In this document: piece after piece, positions 55,561 through 64,000 of the stretch | Position numbering within the stretch: position 1 is the stretch's first letter | How the letters are laid out: every line of letters begins with the position of its first letter | Assembly (NCBI GenBank): GCA_013350335.1 | Contig: CM023536.1 | Coordinates: 45,020,314-45,084,313 of the forward strand | DNA from: Chimonanthus salicifolius | Taxonomy: Eukaryota > Streptophyta > Magnoliopsida > Laurales > Calycanthaceae | Reading direction: 5' to 3' | DNA length: 64,000 bases | Notes under the pieces: generated by a model | Databases searched by the model: none | What the model saw: the letters and a program-made list of their open reading frames with translations, nothing else | What the model was told of the DNA's origin: nothing | Position numbers and translations under genes: made by a program

Positions 55561-57002
55561 GCAAATATATTTTTTCTTACACCAATTACATCACTTGTAA
55601 TTGGCAATTTGTGACGAGGACAATACTAATTAAATAATTAAAGTAATGCTGAAGAAAGAGCTAACACCCACTTATATTTCCATACAAGAAGTAGTGGGTT
55701 TTAGTCATTTATAAAAGAAAAATATGACAACACCTTTAGAAACTTCTTTTTCGTTAATATTCTGCAAATTCCAAAGTTAAACCCACGTAGCCCTAAACTT
55801 TGATTCCCTAAGAGCGTTGGTGGTGGCTACATAATTGTGAAATAAAATATACAGAAAAAGAAAAACACATTACTATAACCAAAGGTGGAAATGATGAAAA
55901 TAAAGGAGAAAACACCCACTGATAATTGTTCTCTTAAAGTACACTATTACTAATGCTTTCCAATCCTTTGGTGAGTCCCCAGCCGTCCATTATGACCAGA
56001 CTGGTGGGCCACAATGTATTGAAAAAATTAAAATATGTACATGGAAAAGGTTGCTTACCTTGTCCATATTCAAGGTACAAATTATCTAAAGCTGATAAGT
56101 GAATGGACAGACTTAATTTTTAGACAATGCACCTAAGCCAAGGAGGAAGGCCCATTTGGTTTCATTCACATGTGCCATGTTGGCATAGCCAGTCATGGCC
56201 TTTTCACATGATGATGACGTTGAAAATGTTATATATACATATTTTTAATATATATATATATATAGACTAAATTATATTATTAATTTAAAATTGCATTTCT
56301 CACCGTAGATGTAGAGCTTGTAGAGCTTAGAATTCAAATACATTACCCACAATAGAAATATTAGTAAAAGGATAAACTACATTAGCAATATATTGATTTT
56401 CCTCTCGAACAATGAGCGCGTTCTAAAAATATATTGATACTAATTCTTTATCGAAAGAATACATTCTCTACTTTATAATTTTTTTCTTAATACATGTGCA
56501 GACCTCTCTATCCTTACCAAACGTGTAAGACTACATAGAGTGACTTTTCTTTGAAAGAGTGAAAATTGAACTTCAAGACTTTTCACTTGAGGAGGTGGGT
56601 TCTTGATTATCACTCTAACTCTATTGAACTAAAGAAATTTCTTTGAATTTTGTAGAAAGAGAAATTTCAACAAAAACAATTCATCTATCAAGTTTGCAAT
56701 TTCTCATGATAATAACCTAAATAAATAATTCAAGCTCATAAAGAATTTCAATCCTAATAATAAAATAGAGGTATACATGTTTAGCAAATATAATATTAGT
56801 ATACAATTATACTTCTTTTATTCTTCGGTACTAATAAAATAAATTACAAATAATTATCCCTTAACAATTACCACCAAACACAACTTTTTATACACTTAAT
56901 ATACTCTTCATTTTTCAACAAACACCTTCTAAATTTCAAACAAAGTTGTAAACCGACCCACCACTAAAACATATATCAAACGTTACAATGACACTAAAAT
57001 TA
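55561..57002. other. Spacer, no gene seen
   Basis: A short (TA) run near 56250-56265. No coding or repeat structure otherwise. Confidence 0.4.
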
Positions 57003-57011
57003 TTATAATTA

Positions 57012-57187
57012 GGGTAGTGATTTTTTCACCATCATTTTCTCTTATGATTCACCCTCTTAAAAGGAAATTCCAATTTTACCCTTTCTTTGCAAAAAGAGGA
57101 AAAGAGAGAGGAGAAGGGAAGTAAAGACAACATTAGAATTTTCTTTTAAGGACTATAAGAGAAAATGGTGGTTCAAAATTACTACCC
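57012..57187. mobile_element. Mutator-like MITE, GGGTAGTGAT family, 176 bp
   Basis: A perfect 9-bp target duplication TTATAATTA (57003-57011 and 57188-57196) brackets ends GGGTAGTGATTTTTTCACC and, from the right, GGGTAGTAATTTTGAACC. This copy fixes the family's duplication length at nine. Confidence 0.9.
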
Positions 57188-57196
57188 TTATAATTA

Positions 57197-58109
57197 TTGA
57201 TTTAAATGCCGTAAGTAAATAAATAAAAATAACATATTTTTTTCTTTTTTTTTACATGGTCCAACAAGAGCTGTGGCTTTGTCAGAGCTCTTTGTTAATA
57301 ATAGATACATACCTCATTATGGATACTAAGTATGCAGCCTTAACATTCCTCATTTTAGCCAAATATTTTTATGCAACATTTATGATAACAAGGAGAGAGT
57401 GACACGTGAAGCAACTATGCAGACTTCATTCATGTGCATGCTAACGCATGAATAGCTCAGCCCTGACTCAATTTCAAGCCTTTTGGAAGTTACAAAATAA
57501 AGTTTTCAGTTTTTATTAAAAAAAAAAAATTTTAATTTATGAAAGAGAAACTCAGTCTAAAACTTCTACGGATGAATTCATTAATATCCGTCGAAAAGCC
57601 ACCACTGTTATCCATCTCCTGTCCAAGAGCCTTCAAGTTAAGCATCTGAATTTGACTAGGGATACCGATCTTTCTTGTCAAAGACTTCTTTCTTGGACAA
57701 ATACTCATGAGACTGTCTATTTTGTGTACTGGAGTGTTTAATACAAATTTATAGATTTGTTTCTTTTGTGGGCTGTAGTTTCTCCCATGTTATGTTCTAC
57801 CTACCCGAGCTGTGGGTTTATTCGTTGAATGATACTTCTCTTTTATTGAAAAAAAAAAAATCCTACAAATGAGTTCATTACCCCTAAGACACACGAAGTT
57901 AGAAATTGTGGCATTCAATGACAACCAGGAAGAAGAAAAATAGGATAAGAACATGCCTGCAGACATGAAAATTTTGATACAAGAACGAAATAAAACGGCT
58001 GCTTCCATAGAACTTAAATTACAGAAATATAAATATAATAATTACAGATAGAATAGAATACTAAATTAAAGGAAGAAGAACAAGACTATGATAGGGTTTT
58101 ATTCCTTTT
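57197..58109. other. 3' flank of the permease gene and spacer
   Basis: 57690-57855 looks like a LINE 3' end on the plus strand (TTATTCGTTGAATGATACTT then CTTTTATTG and an A-tail at 57850-57860), without coding sequence. The permease 3' untranslated region lies at the right edge. No clear poly(A) signal. Confidence 0.35.
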
Positions 58110-59210
58110 TCACACCCCATTCCTATTTTCCACTATTTCCATTTCCTTGTCTCTGATTTCTTCACCGTCGAACACTTTGATTTCTTCCTCTTTCAGCCTC
58201 CTCTCTTCCACTTTCATCTTTCCATACTGACCATACACATAAGACAAGAAGCCCCACAAACACAAGGCGGTGGAGACGGCCTTCGCTCCTCCAAATGCGT
58301 CTCCAAAGGCCCAGACACCTCCGATCACGTTCATGGGAAGTAACGCCGTCATGCAAATCCCACCTGTCAATGACGTAGTCAAGAAAACAACCCCAGCCGT
58401 TCCTAAGAAGGACAGCTGCCACGTGATGACGCTAAATCCCACCGTCAACCAATACATCGAACCGCCCAGATCAAATCCCGCCTTGCTCTCCTTCCTCATC
58501 TCATCAAACCCACCTCCGGCCACCATCCCAACCGTTGAAAAAACTGTTGCAACAGACTGCATGACCACCTGCATTTCCATCACCATCCCGTAAGAAGACA
58601 CCTTCTTGTAAACTCTCTCCATGAAAGGAAGGTAGAGAGCAAAGATGAGAGCCGCGCCGAGAATGGAAGCGAAGCCGAGGAAGAACTGAGCTTTGGTGAC
58701 CCCGTTGGGTCGGTCTCGGCTCGAGCTGAGCCCCAGCAGAACAGATGCCAGCGTGAGAAGAACCACGCAATTCACGTTGGAGAAGGAGAGCTTCTGTTTT
58801 ACTAGAACAGCCGAGAGGACGAGATTGAAGGCGAGCTGGCAGGAGAGGAGAAGAGAGGAGGTGGAAACAGAGAGGTAGGAGATTCCCCAGGAGATTAGGA
58901 AGTTGCTTATTCCTGTCATGAGGCCTAGGCCAGTAGAGAGGAGGAAGAGTTTGCGGGTGAAATGAGAGAAGGGTGTCGGCCTCTGGTGGGTCGGAAAGAA
59001 GAGCGGGTGGAGATAAACGGGTAGAAGAAGGGTAGGAAATCCCGTGGACTGGACCCATGTAGCGACCCACCTGCTCTTTCCTCCATGAATGAAGTAGAAT
59101 CTCGTAAGCAACGAAGATGCAATGGAGCCTACAAACATGGCTGTGTAGTTGATGCACAGCAGAATCCAGTAGCCCTTGCCCGTCTTCTTCTTCTCTAAGA
59201 TGGAATCCAT
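58110..59210 (-). CDS. Purine permease family transporter (PUP)
   Basis: A single open frame of 366 residues with no intron, as in many PUP genes. The protein is built of about ten hydrophobic spans and belongs to the drug/metabolite transporter superfamily. Family signatures: LLTRFYFIHGGKSRWVATW, QSTGFPTLLLPVYL (residues about 35-66), then LISWGISYLSVSTSSLLLSC, QLAFNLVLSAVLVKQKL (about 107-143), and SLTGGICMTALLP with NVIGGVWAFGDAF near the end. The C-terminal 40 residues are hydrophilic and Glu/Lys-rich. Characterised members move adenine, cytokinins and some alkaloids across membranes with protons; the substrate here cannot be told. The start at 59210 is the first ATG and places the first span at residue 14. 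A CT-rich patch lies 55-70 bases upstream. Confidence 0.92.
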   Translation of the reverse strand: MDSILEKKKTGKGYWILLCINYTAMFVGSIASSLLTRFYFIHGGKSRWVATWVQSTGFPTLLLPVYLHPLFFPTHQRPTPFSHFTRKLFLLSTGLGLMTGISNFLISWGISYLSVSTSSLLLSCQLAFNLVLSAVLVKQKLSFSNVNCVVLLTLASVLLGLSSSRDRPNGVTKAQFFLGFASILGAALIFALYLPFMERVYKKVSSYGMVMEMQVVMQSVATVFSTVGMVAGGGFDEMRKESKAGFDLGGSMYWLTVGFSVITWQLSFLGTAGVVFLTTSLTGGICMTALLPMNVIGGVWAFGDAFGGAKAVSTALCLWGFLSYVYGQYGKMKVEERRLKEEEIKVFDGEEIRDKEMEIVENRNGV

Positions 59211-60583
59211 TGATGCTCTGATCGTAACAGTGACGGGAACAAGAAGAAGAAGATGAACAAGAGCTCCTCTCTCTCTCTGCTTCTGCTATTTAATCTCAGT
59301 CGTTTCCAGATTTAGCAGTAGAAAGTGGATTTTCTTTTCCTTTTTAAAAAAAAAAAATATGGGTGGAGTTTTATTAGTGCAGCTAGGGTTTAGTGGCCTC
59401 ACCATGTTTACTCAAGAAAGCCGGACTCTTTAAGGTTGAGATTAAAAAAGAACGTCTGTCATTGGCTTGAGATGTGGGGCCCATCTGAATATAGTGGTGG
59501 GCCAGGGTGCTGCGGCGTCTTTGGTGTGCCCCACCTTTCCAAAGGCCAATAGGGCATTGTGGTCGGCTATGGCTAATCATCATTTAAAAAAAACAAAAAA
59601 AATGCAAAAGCCAAAAAGGATACACTCTTCAATCTCTCACGATAAATTCATTTTCTCGTATCTGTGGGAAGGATGGTGCGGATGGCTTCAATGTACATTG
59701 ATACATCTGAACCGTTCATCCACTTGGCCCTGTCATGGATGGGATTTAGCCATTGAATGACATTGGTTGGACCTTGTCAGTCAATGAAAGAACATTTTGT
59801 TGAAGTAGATTGATATCATTGTCCAAATTTATTTTATTTACTTAAAGTGAATATTATCGAAATATCTTCTTAATTGATGTTTAATTAATTTCACCGATAA
59901 AAAAAAAATTGAGATTCACGTGAGATACGAGCCTTATTCATTGAGGCAATCATAGAAGTTGTATATTCAAGTTATATAGATTGATGCTGGATAGAAAATA
60001 GCTAATTTAGATACAAAATTTGCCAAATTTAATCATTAGAATCACTCTTAATATATAAAATCAAATAGCTTGGATAATTATAATGGTGCTATGAAATTTT
60101 ATATATTAAAAGAGAATATTGTCGAATGATCCTTCATTGTCATTATAAGGATAATCATGATGTTAAATGGTGTCATTTGGGATAGCTGGAGTCTACTTTT
60201 TTGAAATCTAAATCCTTCGTTAATTTCAAAATGAAATGATACATTATCTTTGAAACTATTGAAGGCATCATTAGACTTCTCAAATGAGAAGTACTTAGTT
60301 AGAAAAGTTATAAAGTTATCACACCTTTCTCAATTGATCAATTCAACAGTGTATCTAATAAATTTTTAAAATTGTTTATCATTAAGATGACAACATAAGA
60401 TCACTCCTCAAAAACACAATGTCTTTGTATAAGTTCACAGTCGTAAAACCACTCATCCAATAATGCAAGCCCTTCATTGTAACAAAAATGTTATACATAT
60501 CTATCTATATGCAACTTCATTTGAATGTGGACGAAGGATGTGCCATATTTTCAAGATAAGATCTCATGCATTTTTAATCAGAT
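59211..60583. other. Upstream region of the permease gene and spacer
   Basis: The CT-rich leader (59268-59280) and a weak TTAAATAG TATA-like motif on the minus strand near 59290 are the only promoter candidates. A-rich tracts at 59345-59360 and 59585-59600. No gene beyond. Confidence 0.4.
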
Positions 60584-61390
60584 TGTTAGGTACTTAAATT
60601 ATGTTGGGATCGTGTGGCTCAATTCCACTAATTCGAGAGCAAGATTTTCTTGGGGTGTTGACGTGGAGACTCGTAATTAGTAGTTGCTTAAACTAATGAG
60701 AAAGAGAGGAATAGCAATTATCATTTAATTAGGACACTACGATACTATTCATGGACAAGGGACATCGACTGTATTGCAAGAGGAAGATACGGCAACAACA
60801 AGAATGGAAATTACTATCGTGAACTTGGCATTAAAACAGGGAAATCACCACTGGCTGGAGGCTTATATAAGGTCTGACTTACGGCTGGTTTTCTGTGTGT
60901 GAGGTCACACCGTGAGTGTGTGGGATCACACCAAGGCTACACATGGCAAAATGTAGCCGAGAGGGTTGCACATGAGAGAAAGCCTCTTTGCGTTTGGCCG
61001 CATGCTTAGGAGGAGGTGTACATGATGCTAGCATACATGCGCATGCGCAGGACATGCCTTTGAGCCTTTGAGGGTGCTCGGGTATTCTACGAGCATATGA
61101 AGCCCGTCGGGATGTGATCGGGGAGCGCAATAAGTGCAAATGAGAGCGAGACAGAAGATGAGTTTTTCTAAGTATGAGAGTGGTAAGAAGAAGGGTGTAC
61201 AAAGGGTTCGGGACTTCGGATTTGGACTCTGGATTTAAGGGAGTCATTATATTGTACTTGTATTCTTTCCCTCATAGTGAAATTATTTCTCTCACTCCAT
61301 AGACATAAGCCAAGTGGGCCGAACCACGTAAATATTGTGTCGTCTTGTTGTGTTTCTTTATTCCGTTCTATTATTTTTATTTTCGCATCA
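60584..61390 (+). mobile_element. Probable Ty1/copia solo LTR
   Basis: Starts TGTTAGGTACTTAAAT and ends near TTTTCGCATCA. A TATA-like CTTATATAAGG at 60862-60872 and a 3' block CTCATAGTGAAATTATTTCT...GTGGGCCGAACCACGTAAA (61274-61332) are typical of plant copia LTRs near their U5 end. No primer-binding site follows and no clean 5-bp duplication was found, so boundaries are tentative. Confidence 0.5.
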
Positions 61391-61865
61391 ACGATTAAAT
61401 CTCAACATATTAGACAATCAATGTCAGAAGCATATTAGATAGCTAATGTGAAAATTCTTTGTTCGAGAATTTACATAAATCATTCACACACGTACATGCG
61501 CATGCACAAAAGAATGACTCCATTTTAAATTCTTTTAAAAAATTAAGAAAAAAAAACCATGAACTCCATTTGGAAGCAAAAGAGACAGAGAAAAAGAATT
61601 CATCAGTTGAAGCTTCATAATATAATTGACACATGCTTACAAAGAGGGCTATAAAGGCACGCCTTTTTTAGCTGATTGAAGACTTTTCACACATCAATTC
61701 AACAGCTTTTATTTTTATATATATTACCTTCAGTTATAGAATTGGGATTCATGTATTTTCAAACGGTAAGAAAAGACTTGTTACAAACAAAAAACAAGAA
61801 GAGAGGCGTCAAATACTAAGAAGCTCAATTAAGGAAATATATCCCACGGTTTTCAACACTTAAAT

Positions 61866-61896
<31 letters not shown>

Positions 61897-62109
61897 TTAT
61901 TAAATCTTAAACTCTAAGCATTGTAATAAAGGAATAGATGAAAAGAGAGAGAGAGAGAAGACTGATTGGAAGCTAATTTCCTTTCAGTAAAAGAGATTAT
62001 AAAGGAAGTGGAGATTTTAAAAAATCAAATACAAATAATGGCATCCTCAATGCCATTAGTAGAATCAATTGCCTAAGTAACAAATAATTTGTGATCAATT
62101 TGGAGAAGT
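61391..62109. other. Spacer with microsatellites
   Basis: An AT run at 61880-61898 and a GA run near 61943-61960. No gene. Confidence 0.5.
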
Positions 62110-62455
62110 TGCTCACTATTATACATCTATGATAGCTCACTATAATTGAGTTCAATTCCTACTTTTTCAAAAGATCATTTTTCTTAGTTTTACTTGAAGG
62201 GAGTGTAAGGGGAATGAGGTGTTACCTCATTACCCTTGTTTGGTAACTAAAAGTAAAAGTAAAAATATACATTTTACTCTTGTTTACCCGCTCTACTCAC
62301 TTTTTAATACCATTTTGAAGCAAAGGGCATTCAAAATGATTACCCACCCCTCATCCAAACGCAATCTGATGTGTGTGGATAGAAAGATTTACACGTGCCG
62401 TAAGAATTAGTCAAGTACTCTATAAAGCTGAACACTTTGATCTTAAGAAAAATGA
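62110..62455 (+). mobile_element. SINE split by a MITE
   Basis: The left part (to 62194) ends ...TAGTTTTACT and the right part (from 62367) begins TGATGTGTGTGGATAGAAAG. The uninterrupted relative at 55373 reads GAATTACTTGATGTGTGTGG at this place, so the SINE was continuous before insertion. Box elements at the left end are weak. Confidence 0.45.
62198..62366. mobile_element. MITE inserted in the SINE, 169 bp
   Basis: Bounded by TGA on both sides (62195-62197 and 62367-62369), a possible 3-bp duplication. The GTTACCTCATTACCCTTGTT and CATCCAAACGCAAT pieces relate it to the MITE at 26322. The left terminus has diverged from the TTTGG-type end. Confidence 0.5.
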
Positions 62456-62502
62456 TAACTCACTATAAAACAAATAAATTATCATATTTATTTAAATAAA
62501 GT

Positions 62503-62872
62503 TAGGACTGAAAACAGGGCCGGGTCAGGTCAGGTTTTTGAAAACCCAACCCGGCCCGAGTTACTAATATATGGAACCCGACTCGACCCAACCCGACCCG
62601 AACTTTTGACCAAGACGTCTTGACCCGACTCAACCCGAATCATAACCTGACTCAACCCGACCCGCATTTTGAACCTAGTTTAGCCTACTTTTTACCGGGT
62701 CAGTTTAACATAAAAATCTCTCAATCCAACCAGACCCGAATTCAATGCGGGTCTCTAGTTTCTCAACCTGACCCTATCCGACCCGCTGACCCGACTTTCA
62801 TAACCCGACCCGCATAATTTTCGGGTCGGGTCGTGCTGGTTCGCGCCAAAACCCGACCCGAGTTTCACCCTA
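62503..62872. mobile_element. hAT MITE, TAGGG-ended family, 370 bp
   Basis: A perfect 8-bp target duplication AATAAAGT (62495-62502 and 62873-62880). Ends TAGGACTGAAAACAGGGC and, from the right, TAGGGTGAAACTCGGGTCG. The body is the most repeat-rich of the family, with many ACCCGACCCG and CGGGTCGGGT tracts in both orientations. Confidence 0.9.
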
Positions 62873-62880
62873 AATAAAGT

Positions 62881-64000
62881 TTAACTATTGGGAGTCATTC
62901 CCTACAATGCCTAATTGCCTATTCTAACATTAACTGATCTGGAATGCCCTTGGAATGAATATGGAGTGCTTTGAATTGGGTAGAGTGATGGATAGAAGAA
63001 AGTATTACGTGGCCATCTGCTGACTATTTGGGTTTCACGAGTGTTCCTTTGGAAAGTGATCAGGTGATAGTAATAAAATACAAAGGGCCAAAAATTCAAG
63101 AGCAGGACAGATTTAAATAAAGGAAGTGCACAGAACAGTTTGCGTGGGCTCTTTTTACTAGTTCAGATTATTTTGAGCAAATCAGAGAAAACGACATCTA
63201 ACATGCTAATCCCTTGGTCTAACCATTTCAGATAAAAATGGGTCACACCCATTTTCAGGCTGAGGCAATTTCCTCTCCAAAATCTGCCTGTGGGGACTAC
63301 ACGGTTTTGGCCTCAGGAAGAAAGCTAGCTTTATCTGATTTTTATTTAATTAATCTCTTCAAAGAAATTGGTCTTGATCAAGCCATACATGATTAGTAGA
63401 ATGTGTTCATTGCAATGTGAATAGAATGAGGCTGACCCTTGTCCCATCTCATTCATATCTAACATTATGAGATAGATTATGAAAAGTAAATATCATTTGA
63501 GGGACTCTAATTACAAGGTTTTAATGATTAGATGAATGTAAAATTTCGCTGCCGTTATCCAACAGTCTTCCAACACATTAGCAATAAAAGAAAAATGAAG
63601 CCCCAGTTTTTTTTAAAAAAAAAAAAAAAAATTGATGAGAGCTCTCCTTGACTCAGGAGACTACATGATCTCCTTAGAACAACTATGTTAAAAAGGAATA
63701 ATTGGTTTGTTTTCAACTGGTCATCAAAAGATCATTTCTTAATGTTAGGTTCATCATCCGATCTGCATTGTGGTGGGTCAAGTTCTGTACTGAGATGGTT
63801 GGGTTCAAAAGGGGACACACCTCTCTGTTGTGGCAATTTTGAAATTTTCACATTGCTTAGGGCATTATATAATATTGTTTCTAGTGAGAGAGTAGCAAAA
63901 ATTGTAACAAAAGTAAAAGTCGTCTCTCCTTTGTTTTTTTACTTTGAGCATTGTAGATCAGTGTTGAATCCGTGGACAAATCGAAAAAAACTACATAAAT
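62881..64000. other. Terminal spacer, no gene seen
   Basis: An A-tract at 63615-63631. Otherwise AT-rich noncoding sequence to the end of the window. Confidence 0.4.

Noticed and set aside
58162..59157. Long overlapping frames on both strands within the permease gene (86, 107 and 217 codons)
   Set aside because: They are shadows of the real 366-codon frame; none has a domain, and the permease reading shows family motifs throughout.

Overview
This window is nuclear DNA from a flowering plant. The evidence is a plant-specific CLAVATA1/BAM-type receptor kinase with its conserved intron, a plant purine permease, and a dense AT-rich background of plant transposons (Ty1/copia, Ty3/gypsy, TRIM, LINE, SINE, hAT and Mutator-like). 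I cannot name the species from sequence alone.

Only two genes look intact. A BAM3-like leucine-rich-repeat receptor kinase lies at 17342-21995 on the plus strand (two exons, 990 residues once the 1,681-bp intron is removed). A single-exon purine-permease-family transporter lies at 58110-59210 on the minus strand (366 residues). They are about 36 kb apart and have no evident functional link. A broken AGC-VIII (D6PK/PINOID-like) kinase pseudogene sits at about 9196-9902. Most of the remainder is transposon sequence or old, unassignable spacer.

The dominant structure is an 11.27-kb Mutator-like element (30976-42247), bounded by an 8/9-matching 9-bp target duplication. Its 0.7-0.96-kb terminal inverted repeats are packed with palindromes centred on TTCGAA. 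A TATA-like box sits at the inner edge of each repeat. A degenerate mudrA/FAR1-type transposase runs rightwards and a second degenerate gene (resembling the 'putative plant transposon protein' family) runs leftwards. A 3,979-bp Ty3/gypsy solo LTR, with a perfect 5-bp duplication, splits the transposase just upstream of its first catalytic Asp codon.

Small DNA transposons fall into several families that can be delimited by target duplications: (a) a GATACG-palindrome hAT family (1-404 partial, 968-2131); (b) an ATCGGCCGATAT-palindrome hAT family (14350, 16407, 47004, plus remnants); (c) a TAGGG-ended hAT family rich in CCCGACC (11830, 29045, 54207, 62503); (d) a CAATGTTTTA-ended hAT family (27081, 50787); (e) a GGGTAGTGAT-ended family with 9-bp duplications, so Mutator-like MITEs (29475, 51960, 53311, 57012). 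Nesting gives relative ages: for example a degenerate minus-strand copia element (about 26668-30040) carries three later MITE insertions, and a SINE at 62110-62455 is split by a MITE. Two TRIM retrotransposons (15449-15769 and 24404-24770) have recognisable LTRs and primer-binding sites.
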